64,000 nt of DNA from Bacteroidales bacterium UBA1181 (GTDB lineage: Bacteria; Bacteroidota; Bacteroidia; Bacteroidales; Paludibacteraceae), in contig DBYR01000013.1 in assembly GCA_002310215.1 (NCBI GenBank), positions 231,140 to 295,139 on the forward strand, given 5' to 3'. Below the pieces are notes generated by a model. It saw only the letters and a program-made list of their open reading frames with translations. It did no database searches and was not told where the DNA came from. Numbering within the stretch: position 1 is the stretch's first letter; each line of letters starts with the position of its first letter. The position numbers were made by a program, and so were the translations under genes. Positions 10,801 through 20,161 of the stretch are shown piece by piece.

Positions 10801-13383
10801 ACCCACGTAACGGCTATATGTGGAGAGCGGAACGCTCGTGTAGTTCACACTATTGTCGCCCGTTCCCTCATCCACTCTCGTGGTGAAAGTGGCTTGCAGC
10901 AAACCCGGAGCGTTCGTCAAATCAGGGATGTGAACATACTCGCTGACGTTACCCTCCTCATTCGTCTCGCTTTCGATCACAGTGGTCTCCTGTCCCGTAA
11001 ATTCCTTTGCGGACGGAGATTCGAAGATATAATCGGAGTACTTAGGGAACGGATTCGGATTGCGACGGTACCTCATCGTGACGTTCACATTTTTGCCCAC
11101 CGCACGTCCACCATGCAACCATTCCGAATGAACGGAAACGAGTTCGGATTTACCCGAAGAGAGAACAGAGTTCTTGGTATTCAATTGCACCTTCATCCTG
11201 TTCGGTTTCACCGTCTCCACGGACAGACTCTTTTGGAAAGAGGAGCCGCCAATAGAGAAGGAAATGTGCCAATTGCCCGTCTGGTCGTCCACCTGAGTAG
11301 GGATTCTGAAACTATAGATGCAGTTGGATGGGTCATACTTCTGCACCCTATGCGCATAGCGTTGTCCACGCGGAGTCCTCAAGTCCATTGTGATTGGATG
11401 ACCCGCAGGAAGCGTTCCGTCCGCATCCTGCAACATCAGCGAGATGTTCAACGTGTCGCCTGGACGCCACACACCACGTTCGCCATAGATATAGCCCTTC
11501 ACACCCTTCGAAGACTGTGCGCCGCCCACGTCGAAGGAAGAGAGGGACAATGCCGAGTTGTCGCGCATGCGGAGGTAACCCATGCGTCCATCCTTCTCCA
11601 CCACGACAAACGAAGGAGATCTTGAAAGCTTCGTCTTCACAAAACCATCCTTATCCGTCTCCTCCTCAGAAATCAGTTGCATCTGATAGTCGTAGAACTT
11701 CACGTTCACACCACTCTCAGGCATGGCGGTGAGGATATTCGTCACAATGACATCGTAGAAATTACTTTTACCTCCCTTCGCCGTGATACCGAAGTTAGAG
11801 ACAAAGATGTTCGAAGCCACTCTTCTCGAACTTTCCAAATAGTATGTGATCTTGGAAGGATCATCCCGCTCGCTCCAGTTATAGGCGTAGTCGTTCGGTA
11901 CGGAGTTCTCTCCGTCATCGTATGAGTAATAGTCCCAATAGTAACTATCGTCGCCATTGTCTTCGATTCCTGCGACGCCACTATAGTCATGGTCAATATC
12001 ATTGATGGAATCCATTATTTCACAAGGATATGTGGAATAAGCCCTCTTAAAGGAGAAGATGATGCGATACATGGCACCTGGGTCCTCTTTCGAAAGTTGG
12101 GAGAGATCCAATGAATATGTCCGCCATTGAGCGTATGATCCTGCGTTGTCCGCCTCCAAATCCACCTTCTTCTGGAACAATAGACGGGCGGTACGCTTCA
12201 AATCGGAATAGTTGCTCTCGTCCATTTTATTCGTCTGCAAGTACTGCAACATATTGTTCTCGAAGATCTTGATCACGCTGACATCCACCGACTTCAGGTT
12301 AACGGCCTGGAAAGGCAATGCCGCCTTATCCGTAGATGGAAGGATAACACCCTTCTTCAAAAGTCTCACAGCAGGCTTCAGGCTGGAGAAGCAATAACTC
12401 AATGTCGTGTCACGGTCAAGTTTTTCTCCGTCATCGCTCATTATTCCCGAATATACACGCAGCTGGGACGGCTGGAAGTTTATCTTCTCAGGATAGATCT
12501 TCAACACGTTTCCTTCCCGCACGTACGAGGCACTCCCCTCTCCCGCGTTCACGTAAGTGCGCCATTCCTGATTCGGACGAATGGATTTACTAAAGAAGAG
12601 TTTCAAGTAGGACTGCTCCCCATTCACCACACTCAGATTGGTCACCTTCATGCCGGAAATGAAAGGAATCTTGATATCGATCTTATCCTTCGTCTCACAA
12701 TCAATATTCTTGCCATTCCATTCCAACGTCAAGGCGATGTCTCTCTTCATACTCTTGCCGATTCCGTTGATTATGAACGAATAATTATGGCTATAATCTG
12801 AGGAAGCGTCTTCCCATTCTATGTCCAACGTCTTCTTCTCAGGCTCCGTCAACTGGGCGGAAAAACAACCCTGCAGGTCCGACAAATCCTCCCTGTCGTT
12901 CAAGGAGACCGTACCTGACACCTGATATTCGCCAGCATCGTTCATCTGAGGCTCCTCGCACGTCACATAGATATTCTGCCGAATCACCTCAACAGGGAAG
13001 ACGAATTGTTTAAGATCATCCCGTCCATCCAAATCGACCAGCTTACCCAATTCGAAAGTCACCTGATATTCCTTGCCCCTCTCCAATGCGGTTGCGGGCT
13101 GAAACTCGATCGTCCTATTGTCCACCCAGAAAGTGGAGCCCTCCACCTTCGGATCCATGGTGAAGAACGTCTCCTCCTCCCGCTGCCCAGGTTTCGCCTT
13201 GTCAGACGGGTGAGACAATACGACACGTATGGCCGCATGGCGGGAAATCCTACTCTGAGGATAACTGCTGATGTACTCCATGAACTGGGTATCATCAGAT
13301 ACTTCGGTCTTTTTTTTACCACATCCAACAAATATGGTAGCCACGAAAAGGACCAAAAAGAACTTCATAAACCGACTATTCAT
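7819..13383 (-). CDS. Alpha-2-macroglobulin family lipoprotein (thioester type)
   Basis: The 1854-residue protein has a signal peptide ending in VGC (Cys21), so it is a lipoprotein. Bacterial alpha-2-macroglobulins trap attacking proteases in the periplasm or at the surface, using macroglobulin domains and a reactive thioester. A typical MG junction is visible at YGERGVWRPGDTL. The thioester motif GCAEQ is intact, with Cys1409 in YPHGCAEQTSS. A helical toroid-like region follows (QMQMGSGAFSYWMGGN), and the end is beta-rich. The start at 13383 puts the signal peptide at the N-terminus; an internal Met at 13368 is also possible. Proteobacterial homologues usually sit beside pbpC; here no penicillin-binding protein is near. 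It lies 28 bases after a small exported-protein gene. Confidence 0.93.
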   Translation of the reverse strand: MNSRFMKFFLVLFVATIFVGCGKKKTEVSDDTQFMEYISSYPQSRISRHAAIRVVLSHPSDKAKPGQREEETFFTMDPKVEGSTFWVDNRTIEFQPATALERGKEYQVTFELGKLVDLDGRDDLKQFVFPVEVIRQNIYVTCEEPQMNDAGEYQVSGTVSLNDREDLSDLQGCFSAQLTEPEKKTLDIEWEDASSDYSHNYSFIINGIGKSMKRDIALTLEWNGKNIDCETKDKIDIKIPFISGMKVTNLSVVNGEQSYLKLFFSKSIRPNQEWRTYVNAGEGSASYVREGNVLKIYPEKINFQPSQLRVYSGIMSDDGEKLDRDTTLSYCFSSLKPAVRLLKKGVILPSTDKAALPFQAVNLKSVDVSVIKIFENNMLQYLQTNKMDESNYSDLKRTARLLFQKKVDLEADNAGSYAQWRTYSLDLSQLSKEDPGAMYRIIFSFKRAYSTYPCEIMDSINDIDHDYSGVAGIEDNGDDSYYWDYYSYDDGENSVPNDYAYNWSERDDPSKITYYLESSRRVASNIFVSNFGITAKGGKSNFYDVIVTNILTAMPESGVNVKFYDYQMQLISEEETDKDGFVKTKLSRSPSFVVVEKDGRMGYLRMRDNSALSLSSFDVGGAQSSKGVKGYIYGERGVWRPGDTLNISLMLQDADGTLPAGHPITMDLRTPRGQRYAHRVQKYDPSNCIYSFRIPTQVDDQTGNWHISFSIGGSSFQKSLSVETVKPNRMKVQLNTKNSVLSSGKSELVSVHSEWLHGGRAVGKNVNVTMRYRRNPNPFPKYSDYIFESPSAKEFTGQETTVIESETNEEGNVSEYVHIPDLTNAPGLLQATFTTRVDEGTGDNSVNYTSVPLSTYSRYVGVKYPIKPGFKYVFTNRDQTFPIVLLDENGKPVSGEGITLRLYKLNWHWWWDSGEEEAYYTESISRAPYLEKKNISVKDGKALVTINVPDADWGRYLLVVKDGKNGHEAGSVMYFDWENWYSRAQNDGSTAATLLSFNLDKETYNVGDKVKVTVPTPEKGRLLVTVENRSRVLSSKWVEAQSGTTVVDVDVTAEMMPNAYLYVNLLQPYNKTENDLPIRMYGVKNFMVESEVSHLYPVIKMDDKVESDKAFDVTVSEKNGKEMCYTLAVVDEGLLDLTNFKTPNAHDEFFKREALGVNSWDMYDLVIGAYGGKIEQMLAIGGDQALNRDGMNKRFEPVVRFFGPVTLKKGESKTHKVVLPTYFGSVRVMVVAGNKAAYGNAEKTVKVTKPLMILPTAPRVVGPNEEFSLPVSVFAMDGKKKNVTLSISAGDKMEVVGRSSIQESFGANEDKILTFRMKAKEVIGKGKIVISATDGTNNVKSEINLDVRNPNDRVQKSKLFEIPANKEVECPYDLFGVDGTNQLSVEISGLPSLDLGRSLEYLIGYPHGCAEQTSSKAFPQLLLPEIIEMNPQEKKDCDQHVKEAIFKLSQMQMGSGAFSYWMGGNYDYPWVTTYAGHFLLEAKNHGYDVSNSVINSFLSYQKRMASSWSYQDNSDNTLEQAYRLYTLALAGKADLSAMNRLKDKKLDNVSKWRLAAAYALCGKKDVAKNLCNALSSEVRSYSYSNVTFGSSLRDRALILDAMTLIGSDKTATFSLLKKMSEQIGLGKQYSTQELAQVLIAFSHYAKQNKSGNINAACIKDGKSVSFNSDGHVVKKSLEVTGTGQKTLKIKNNGGNVLFASVATSGIPLENAGGAFENGLHMKVDYFTLDGSSLDVNKIEQGTDFLVKVKVSNASSYDTYKEAYLTQVFPSGWEIQNERLSGNTEDSENYNYKDVRDDRVLTYFSLKPRETKTFTVKLHASFIGRYFAPAFVCGSMYDSEIVARNLGFWTSVYGE

Positions 13384-13411
13384 AAGCCTCTATTTTGATT
13401 ATTTATTTCTT

Positions 13412-14080
13412 TCAATGCGCACTGTTGTACCGATCGTCCCTCTTAATCGCCACAATCTTAAACTCTCCGTCGATAGGCAACAAAGAGAGCCTATTCCCCT
13501 TGAAAAACTTGGAATAGAACCTTTTACGTTCTTTCTCCAGGTAGCGTTCCGTATCACAGTAGACATGCACGCTATCGCTCTTGCTGAACTCGCAATGCAG
13601 GAAGTTCATCTCGAACCGACTCGAAAGAGAGTCCGCATCTATGCCCGCAGCGGCAAGGGAGTCTTTATCGCAGAAATCAGAAATGTCTATCTTAGGGAAA
13701 AGAACCGCTTTCTTCCCGGATGTCTGCACGCGCCACCATCCGTCACACATCATGCCACAAACCCACGAACTAAAGCCATAGACCTGCGTGCTGTCGTTGA
13801 TTTGCCAAAACTTAACGGAGACATAGCCTTGCTTGGATGTCTGGAAAAAAGCGTAATTATTCTCCGCATAATCATAAAGGCTACATGTGTCACGATACAA
13901 TCCCAACACCTTGCTGACTCCGCCTTTCTCCTTGTAGGTGGAAATCAACTGCTTCAGCATGTCCGCCTTCAACTGTGTGGACGACGGAACCATCCGCAGC
14001 ATATAATCCTCCAATGTCTGCGCCTCACAGAGACATAAGGAAAGACTCAACGCAATGTATAACGCTAATATTCTTCTCAT
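13412..14080 (-). CDS. Small exported protein, possibly DUF3256-like
   Basis: This 222-residue protein has a signal peptide (MRRILALYIALSLSLCLCEAQ) and a mature part of about 200 residues. The LEDYMLRMVPSS... start, then KADMLKQLISTY, resembles the Bacteroidales DUF3256 family, whose role is unknown. I base this on general likeness, so confidence in the family is low. I use ATG 14080 rather than the GTG two codons upstream because it starts the signal peptide directly. It is 28 bases upstream of the alpha-2-macroglobulin gene on the same strand and has its own promoter-like sequence at 14140-14171. The two are probably one transcription unit and may act together in the periplasm. Confidence 0.7.
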   Translation of the reverse strand: MRRILALYIALSLSLCLCEAQTLEDYMLRMVPSSTQLKADMLKQLISTYKEKGGVSKVLGLYRDTCSLYDYAENNYAFFQTSKQGYVSVKFWQINDSTQVYGFSSWVCGMMCDGWWRVQTSGKKAVLFPKIDISDFCDKDSLAAAGIDADSLSSRFEMNFLHCEFSKSDSVHVYCDTERYLEKERKRFYSKFFKGNRLSLLPIDGEFKIVAIKRDDRYNSAH

Positions 14081-14139
14081 TAACACTATTTTTTCTGTAC
14101 ATAGGGTTTTTACACCCTACATTAGCCAGCTACTTAGTA

Positions 14140-14171
14140 CAAATATACAAAATTTGATTTAATTCGTCAAG
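14140..14171 (-). promoter_or_regulatory. Bacteroidota-type promoter for the 13412-14080 gene
   Basis: On the minus strand CTTG (14168-14171) lies 20 bases before TATATTTG (14140-14147), matching the TTTG/TAnnTTTG consensus in seven of eight defined bases. The expected transcript starts about 50 bases before the ATG. It sits at the 3' edge of the preceding gene, separating that unit from the cstA unit. Confidence 0.5.
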
Positions 14172-15126
14172 ATAAATTCTTCAACCTTTTGTACATTCTG
14201 CAAATAACGGAATCCGTTTTTTCCACCTGCCGATAGATACGCTTCTCGGTGGCGAACTGCTTATATGAATTCGCGATCTGCGGATCCATGCTCCCCTCGA
14301 AATCGAACGCCTTCGTCTTGCCCTGCAGGAACTGCAACGCCCGCCACACCATCAGGGTGGAGGCTCCGGAGGACTTGAATGTGGAATGAATGGCCGGAAT
14401 CAGGTAGTAGGCGGCGTGCGCATCCCATACGAAAAAGAGAGCGCTATGCAGGTTACCTTCCACATCATGCACGGAGATAATCCTCCCTTGCCCCCGCTCA
14501 ATCGCCCTACGGCAAACGGTCTCTTCCAACAGACGGGAATTGAAGTTAGTGCGCCCTCGAAGCCTCAACGTTTCGGAGTGAAAGTCATAAAAGGAGGAGA
14601 CATCCATATCCCATCCCACCTGCAGTCCGTTGCGCTCCGCCTTACGGATATGGCGCTGCTTGGAGGCGGTGAACCGCTTGAAGAGCTCTTTCGGATCGCT
14701 AATGTCCGGAATGATGTACGTAACCCGTTCCGAGACCTGGTAGCCGGCCTCCTCGAACAATGCGCACTGCCTGAACGTCGGGTCGAAATGCTGAAGGAAC
14801 CAATCCACCTTCAAAGCCTTTAACTGGGCGAGTATATCTTCACAAACCCTGCGTTCGAAAGCCTCCTTGCCGGCCTCGTCCAGCCCCTCCGGATAGAAGA
14901 AGTGAACGCCATTGTTTTGGGAAAAGATTGGTTGCAGGATCATCTTGAGGAACCCTTTACGTACCCATAGGTATGGCAGTGCACCCAACATCTCCCCCTT
15001 CTCCTCGACAAGAAGGACATCCCACGTCTTGCCCACACAGATGGCATCCATCCACCAATACTGGGCAAAGAGCGGCACCTCGGGATGCCGCTCACACGCA
15101 AGACGATATTTCTCTTTATTGTTCAC
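14167..15126 (-). CDS. FemAB/GNAT-like acyltransferase (Acetyltransf_6 type)
   Basis: The 319-residue protein has the two-lobed look of FemAB-related N-acyltransferases. Recognisable elements are FAQYWWMDAIC near the N-terminus, FTASKQRHIRKAERNGLQV in the centre (the usual 'RR.IRKA...G' element), and a C-terminal lobe containing HSALFFVWDAHAAYYLIPA and GASTLMVWRALQFLQ. Members transfer acyl or aminoacyl groups to cell-wall or small-molecule amines; the substrate here cannot be told from sequence. The gene overlaps the end of cstA by 11 bases, so it is probably translated with it. Whether the pair shares a pathway is unclear. Confidence 0.78.
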   Translation of the reverse strand: MNNKEKYRLACERHPEVPLFAQYWWMDAICVGKTWDVLLVEEKGEMLGALPYLWVRKGFLKMILQPIFSQNNGVHFFYPEGLDEAGKEAFERRVCEDILAQLKALKVDWFLQHFDPTFRQCALFEEAGYQVSERVTYIIPDISDPKELFKRFTASKQRHIRKAERNGLQVGWDMDVSSFYDFHSETLRLRGRTNFNSRLLEETVCRRAIERGQGRIISVHDVEGNLHSALFFVWDAHAAYYLIPAIHSTFKSSGASTLMVWRALQFLQGKTKAFDFEGSMDPQIANSYKQFATEKRIYRQVEKTDSVICRMYKRLKNLS

Positions 15127-16579
15127 TTACGACTACCTGCTTGCTACCCTTCTTGTTGTACCACAAGAAGAAAATGACACAAGAAGCCACAGCGGCGAAA
15201 GCGCCCAACGTATAGCCAATCACCGGCTCCAATCCTATGCAATCCTTCGATACGCAAAGGAAGGTGACGCTCACCGTCGTCATGAAGACGGCTGGGACGA
15301 AGGTAATCCAGAAGCATTTCTTATGCAACACCAGGTAGACCGTGATGGTCCACAACGTGAAGACGGACAGGGTCTGGTTGCTCCACCCGAAATAGTTCCA
15401 TATCACATTGAAACCCTGTGGGTTGGAGATATTGAAGAAAAGAAGTCCCATCGTTATCGCAAACATCGGCACGCAGATATAGAGACGCTTGCGGATGCTC
15501 TTCTGCTCCAGGTGTATGAACTCGGCTACAATCAAACGGGCGGAACGCAAAGCGGTATCACCACTCGTGATAGGGGCGGCGACGACACCCATCAGCGCCA
15601 AGATGCCTCCGACGAGACCCAACCAACCCTCGCTAACCGCAGTGACCACCTGCGGAGCCTGAAGCGATGTTTCGACACCTAACTCCTCCGCTCCTCCTCC
15701 GTAGAAGAAGTACATGGAGATAGTGGCCCAAATCAGGGCGACGATACCCTCCGTGATCATGCTACCATAGAAGACCGGACGGCCATACTTCTCGTTCTGG
15801 ATGCAACGCGCCATCAGCGGACTCTGCGTCGCATGGAAACCACTGATCGCACCGCAGGCGATCGTGATGAACAAGGCAGGGAAAATATCCTTCCCGTTGA
15901 ACGAAAGAGTGGATACGCCCGTCTCGTACAACTCCGGCAACGATGGCCACTTGGCGAAGAGGTTGGCGCCCAACGCTACTGCCATGAAGATGATGGCGAA
16001 GGCGAAAAGCGGATAGATCTTACCGATGATCTTATCGATAGGCATCAGGGTAGCGATTAAGTAATAGAGGAAGATGATGCCGCACCACACATAGACTGAA
16101 TTGCCGATGAAGTCTTTCGTCATGTTTCCTAAGATGAGCGCAGGGCTGTAAACGAAGACCGCACCGACCATCAACATCAGGAATACCGTGAAGATCAACA
16201 TCACCTTCTTCGTGTTTTGTCCAAGGTACTTACCGATCAATTCAGGCAAGCCCGCCCCACCGTTGCGGATGGACAACATGCCGCTGAAATAGTCATGGAC
16301 AGCACCCGCGAAGATGCATCCGAGGACAATCCACAAATAAGCGGAAGGACCGAACTTCGCACCCATAATGGCACCGAAGATAGGTCCCGTCCCGGCAATG
16401 TTCAGGAATTGAATCATGAAAATCTTCCACGTGGGCAACGGAATATAGTCCACGCCGTCCTGCATGGAAACCGCAGGCGTAACCCTACTCGCATCCGGAG
16501 AGAAAACCTTCTCCATCAATTTACCATAAAGGAAATAGCCAGCCACCAAGGCCAACATAGAAACAATAAACGTTATCAT
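15116..16579 (-). CDS. cstA: CstA-family carbon-starvation/peptide transporter
   Basis: This 487-residue polytopic membrane protein carries CstA signatures: FLNIAGTGPIFGAIMGAKFGP in the first third, AVHDYFSGMLSIRNGGAGLPELIGKYLG, and SGFHATQSPLMARCI. CstA proteins import peptides or pyruvate when carbon is limiting. At under 500 residues it is the short form common in Bacteroidota and Clostridia; E. coli CstA is about 700. The start at 16579 begins directly with the first membrane helix (MITFIVSMLALVAGYFLYG). A TAATTTTG -7-like element lies on the minus strand at 16607-16614, but I see no good -33. The last 11 bases overlap the acyltransferase gene. Confidence 0.92.
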   Translation of the reverse strand: MITFIVSMLALVAGYFLYGKLMEKVFSPDASRVTPAVSMQDGVDYIPLPTWKIFMIQFLNIAGTGPIFGAIMGAKFGPSAYLWIVLGCIFAGAVHDYFSGMLSIRNGGAGLPELIGKYLGQNTKKVMLIFTVFLMLMVGAVFVYSPALILGNMTKDFIGNSVYVWCGIIFLYYLIATLMPIDKIIGKIYPLFAFAIIFMAVALGANLFAKWPSLPELYETGVSTLSFNGKDIFPALFITIACGAISGFHATQSPLMARCIQNEKYGRPVFYGSMITEGIVALIWATISMYFFYGGGAEELGVETSLQAPQVVTAVSEGWLGLVGGILALMGVVAAPITSGDTALRSARLIVAEFIHLEQKSIRKRLYICVPMFAITMGLLFFNISNPQGFNVIWNYFGWSNQTLSVFTLWTITVYLVLHKKCFWITFVPAVFMTTVSVTFLCVSKDCIGLEPVIGYTLGAFAAVASCVIFFLWYNKKGSKQVVVSEQ

Positions 16580-16718
16580 TTGAACTATATTTTAATCTAA
16601 TTTCCACAAAATTACATATTTTTACATTCGTGTGACTCGGCGGGTCGATTTATTATTGTATTTTTGTGCAAATAACCTATTTTGCCCCGATGTGTAAGAT
16701 ATTAAGATAAACGATGAT

Positions 16719-19346
16719 ATGAAGAAAATAATCGCTACGATACTATTGGCCCTTTGGGCGATCCCCTCCTCTTTCGCAGTCCTGAAAGAAAAGAACCTCG
16801 AGCAAACCCTACGGGTACTCCTGATGGAGTTGGAGACCTACAACAAGGAGCAGGAGGAGATGATGAAACGGTACGATATAATCAGCAAAATGCAGCATCA
16901 GAACCTCATCAACACCATGCAGAAAAGCGAGCAAACCGCCCTTATGCTCTACTCCCAGAAACAGGATTACACCTTCGACCTCGCCTATGCCTGCCATGAG
17001 GCGACCCAGCAATACAACAACTTCTCGAAGAACATGATCCCTTTCCAGAAGATACAGGACATGTACAAGGTGGAGGTGAACCGATACAATAACATCATCG
17101 ACATCCTGGAGATGCTACCTCCCCGCGTCAGGAGAACTCATGCCCTCCAAGACTCCTCCCTGCGCCATCCCATCACCCATGAGCGAATGAACGCCGAAGG
17201 GAAAATCGTGGACTCCGTTCGCATACTCCCCGCCCCGATTAAGACGGACATGAAGGCATTGGCGGACAGCGCGAAGGCGAAAAGCATATTCTTGCTGAGC
17301 GAACAGGGACAAGCGAACAGGGACTCCTGCCTCGCCTTGGCGAAAGAAATCCGGGACAACCTCGTCTACCTCTACAACGAAGTCTCCAAGGACAGCGAGC
17401 ATTACGAGTTCGTCTCCCAACGACTGAAGAAGGTGAACGACTACGCCATGGACCGCTACACAGACATCAAGAAACTCATCTTCATCAACGGAGACGTGAA
17501 CTACTTCACGATCATCAAGCGTTGGAGTTTTTACTATAACAACGCCAAACAAGACATCATGGAGAAGTACATGCAGCCGAAAGACAAGTCTGTCCGCTCG
17601 GAATGGAGGGGCCCGATTGTCATCGGTCTGGCCATCTTCATCATCTTCTACCTGATCGTGGCGTTCCTGCTCAGCAACATCATCATCCGCTTCGCGGTGC
17701 CGTCCCGCTTCAAGACGAACGTGTTCATCGCGAAGAAGCCATACTACATATTGGCCTTCTCTTTCGTGTTATTCGTCGCGGTGCTCCTTCTCATCAGGAT
17801 TTTCACGTTGCACAATTTCTTCATGATGGCAAGCAGGCTGTTGATCGAATATGCCTGCCTCGTCTCGGCGGTACTCTTCTCGCTGCTGATCCGCTCCAGC
17901 GTCAAGCAGATTAAGAGTTGCTTCGTCATATACACGCCGATTCTACTGATGGGTTTCGTCATCATCGTGTTCCGCATCATCTTCGTGACGAACAGCGTGG
18001 TGAGCATCCTCTTCCCTCCCCTCCTTCTGCTCTTCACCATCTGGCAGGCCATCTGCTTGAAGCGGCACAGGAGAAGGATTCACACCAGCGACGGGCTCTA
18101 CACGGTCATATCCCTGGTCATCATCATGTCGAGCTGCATCGCCAGCTGGTGCGGCTATTCGTTGCTCGCCGTGCAGATCTTCATCTGGTGGCTGTTCCAA
18201 CTGATGGCGATACAAACCATCACCTGCATCTACTACCTCATCAAAAAGTATGAGTTCCGGTACCTCACCGCACGGGCCATCAAGAAAGACGAGTCGCTCT
18301 CCCTGCGCAAGGCCCGCCAACTCGCCTATGAGATGGTGCATCCGACCAAACACACGTTGGGCGACCACATACGCATCACCTGGTCGTACGACCTCTTCAT
18401 CAAAACCTTAGTACCTATCTTCATCATCAGCTCCTTCTTGATCTGCATCGTTCTGGCGGCGGGCATCTTCGATCTCTCGGAGTCCTTCAGGCTGATGTTC
18501 TACACCAACTTCATCAACGTGGAGGGCGTTTGCCAACTCTCGCTCTTCAAGTTACTGGTCATCTCCGTCACCTTCTTCGTCTGCCGCTACATTTGCTACG
18601 GCATGAAGGCTATATACAAGCAGTACCGCGTCAAGCATTTCACCTTCAACGGTGAGGCGAACATCACCTTGGCGAACAACATCATCTCCATCCTCGTGTG
18701 GGGCGGTTTCTTCATCTACGTCCTCGTCTTCCTGAAGGTGCCTAAGTCCGGCATCTCCATCGTGACGGCAGGTCTGGCCACTGGTATCGGTTTCGCCATG
18801 AAGGATGTCATCGAAAACTTCATCTATGGCCTCTCGCTCATGACGGGGCGTGTCAGGGTGAACGACTACATCGAGTGCGACGGTGTCAGGGGAAGGGTGG
18901 ACACCATCACCTACCAGAGCACGCAGATCGTCACATTGGACGGTTGCGTCATCGCCTTCCTCAACTCGACATTGTTCAACAAGACCTTCAAGAACCTTAC
19001 CCGCAACCATGGGTACGAGTTCATCAAACTTTCCGTCGGCGTCAGCTACGGGTCGGACATCGAACAGGTTCGGAAAATGCTGGTGAAGGCGCTCTCCGTG
19101 CTGACCAAACCGGACGAGACCGGCATATCACCTATCGAGCCTAACCGTGGCATCAACGTGATATTGGACGGATTCGGAGATAGTAGCGTAGACCTCTTCG
19201 TCACTTTCTGGGGACTGGTGGAACGCAAACTCACCCTCAGCGGCAAAGCGAAAGAAATCATCTATAACACGCTCAACGCAAACAATGTGGAGATCCCATT
19301 CCCGCAACGAACCGTATACATCAAGGAATTGCCTTCGGACAAATAA
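16719..19346 (+). CDS. Large MscS-family mechanosensitive channel
   Basis: The 875-residue protein has a signal peptide (cleaved about residue 20) and a helical, coiled-coil-like periplasmic domain to about residue 290. Many membrane helices follow between about 295 and 640. The MscS pore and beta domain sit at about 660-770: GISIVTAGLATGIGFAMKDVIENFIYG is the pore helix and GRVRVNDYIECDGVRGRV the start of the beta domain. A C-terminal alpha/beta domain follows. This resembles the large MscK/MscM-like class, which releases solutes under hypo-osmotic stress. It is a single gene, divergent from cstA. A TATTTTTG sequence at 16659-16666 may be its -7 element, without a convincing -33. Confidence 0.9.
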   Translation: MKKIIATILLALWAIPSSFAVLKEKNLEQTLRVLLMELETYNKEQEEMMKRYDIISKMQHQNLINTMQKSEQTALMLYSQKQDYTFDLAYACHEATQQYNNFSKNMIPFQKIQDMYKVEVNRYNNIIDILEMLPPRVRRTHALQDSSLRHPITHERMNAEGKIVDSVRILPAPIKTDMKALADSAKAKSIFLLSEQGQANRDSCLALAKEIRDNLVYLYNEVSKDSEHYEFVSQRLKKVNDYAMDRYTDIKKLIFINGDVNYFTIIKRWSFYYNNAKQDIMEKYMQPKDKSVRSEWRGPIVIGLAIFIIFYLIVAFLLSNIIIRFAVPSRFKTNVFIAKKPYYILAFSFVLFVAVLLLIRIFTLHNFFMMASRLLIEYACLVSAVLFSLLIRSSVKQIKSCFVIYTPILLMGFVIIVFRIIFVTNSVVSILFPPLLLLFTIWQAICLKRHRRRIHTSDGLYTVISLVIIMSSCIASWCGYSLLAVQIFIWWLFQLMAIQTITCIYYLIKKYEFRYLTARAIKKDESLSLRKARQLAYEMVHPTKHTLGDHIRITWSYDLFIKTLVPIFIISSFLICIVLAAGIFDLSESFRLMFYTNFINVEGVCQLSLFKLLVISVTFFVCRYICYGMKAIYKQYRVKHFTFNGEANITLANNIISILVWGGFFIYVLVFLKVPKSGISIVTAGLATGIGFAMKDVIENFIYGLSLMTGRVRVNDYIECDGVRGRVDTITYQSTQIVTLDGCVIAFLNSTLFNKTFKNLTRNHGYEFIKLSVGVSYGSDIEQVRKMLVKALSVLTKPDETGISPIEPNRGINVILDGFGDSSVDLFVTFWGLVERKLTLSGKAKEIIYNTLNANNVEIPFPQRTVYIKELPSDK

Positions 19347-19478
19347 AAAAAGGGACTTGCATATATCCGATTTTTTTGCGAATATTGCATAGGACGCACA
19401 TGGAAGTGCCCCAAAGACCATCTGCGACATGGTTCGTGTACAGACTTCTCTTGTGTCATGACATTGATATAGAACGAA

Positions 19479-20033
19479 ATGAAGATTACATTTAATTCGC
19501 CCATCATACTGACATTCGCCATCGTATCGGCCATCGCCCTCATATTGGGAGTGTTCACCAACGATTGGACCACTAAGGTGTTCTTCTCAACCTACGACTC
19601 GTCGTTGCTCAATCCGCTGACCTACGTGAGGTGCTTCACACATGTGTTGGGACACGCCTCCTTCTCGCACTATATTAACAATATGCTCTTCTTCCTGCTC
19701 CTGGGCCCCATCCTGGAGGAGAAATACGGAAGCGGACGGATATTGCTCGTCATCGGGGCGACCGCCCTCGTCACCGCCATCATCAATGGCATATTCTCTT
19801 CCAATGGCTTGCTGGGCGCATCCGGCGTGGTGTTCGCCTTCATCATCTTAGCCTCCATGACTTCCTTCAAGGAGAGGGAAATACCCTTAACCTTCATCCT
19901 GATTGTCGTCCTATACCTTGGCAGGGAGGTCTTCAACGGACTATTCTCTTTTGACAACATATCACAATCCGCCCATCTCATCGGGGGGGCCTGCGGAGCT
20001 ATCGCCGGATTCGCCTTCTCTTCGGAAAAATAG
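19479..20033 (+). CDS. Rhomboid-family intramembrane serine protease
   Basis: This 184-residue protein has about six membrane helices, the minimal rhomboid core. The pattern HxxxxHxxxN is present (His59, His64, Asn68 in HASFSHYINN). The catalytic GxSG is LGASG with Ser115, and the partner His166 is in SAHLIGG, so the protease looks active. Rhomboids cut membrane proteins within or next to the bilayer; the substrate is unknown. It starts 132 bases after the MscS gene, so it may be a separate unit. A run of seven G occurs at 19983-19989, just after the catalytic His codon. A weak hairpin (20042-20060) followed by T lies downstream. Confidence 0.88.
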   Translation: MKITFNSPIILTFAIVSAIALILGVFTNDWTTKVFFSTYDSSLLNPLTYVRCFTHVLGHASFSHYINNMLFFLLLGPILEEKYGSGRILLVIGATALVTAIINGIFSSNGLLGASGVVFAFIILASMTSFKEREIPLTFILIVVLYLGREVFNGLFSFDNISQSAHLIGGACGAIAGFAFSSEK

Positions 20034-20041
20034 GGGAAAAC

Positions 20042-20065
20042 ATGGGTATGAACCACCCATTTTTA
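20042..20065 (+). terminator. Weak terminator after the rhomboid gene
   Basis: A 6-bp stem (ATGGGT at 20042-20047 with ACCCAT at 20055-20060) is followed by TTTT. The stem is short, so termination may be partial. Confidence 0.4.
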
Positions 20066-20161
20066 CTATGATACAAAAATCCTATCGTTTGAACTGAATG
20101 TCACAACCGTTCTATGGCGAAAAACATACCTTGCGCCCCGAAACCATAAATTTTTCGCACA

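Noticed and set aside
10483..11625. 380-codon open frame on the + strand
   Set aside because: It lies antisense within the alpha-2-macroglobulin gene, has no domain-like sequence and reflects the codon bias of the real gene.
19983..19989. Run of seven G in the rhomboid gene as a phase-variation tract
   Set aside because: Seven is short for slippage, and the codons are needed for the conserved HLIGGACG segment.
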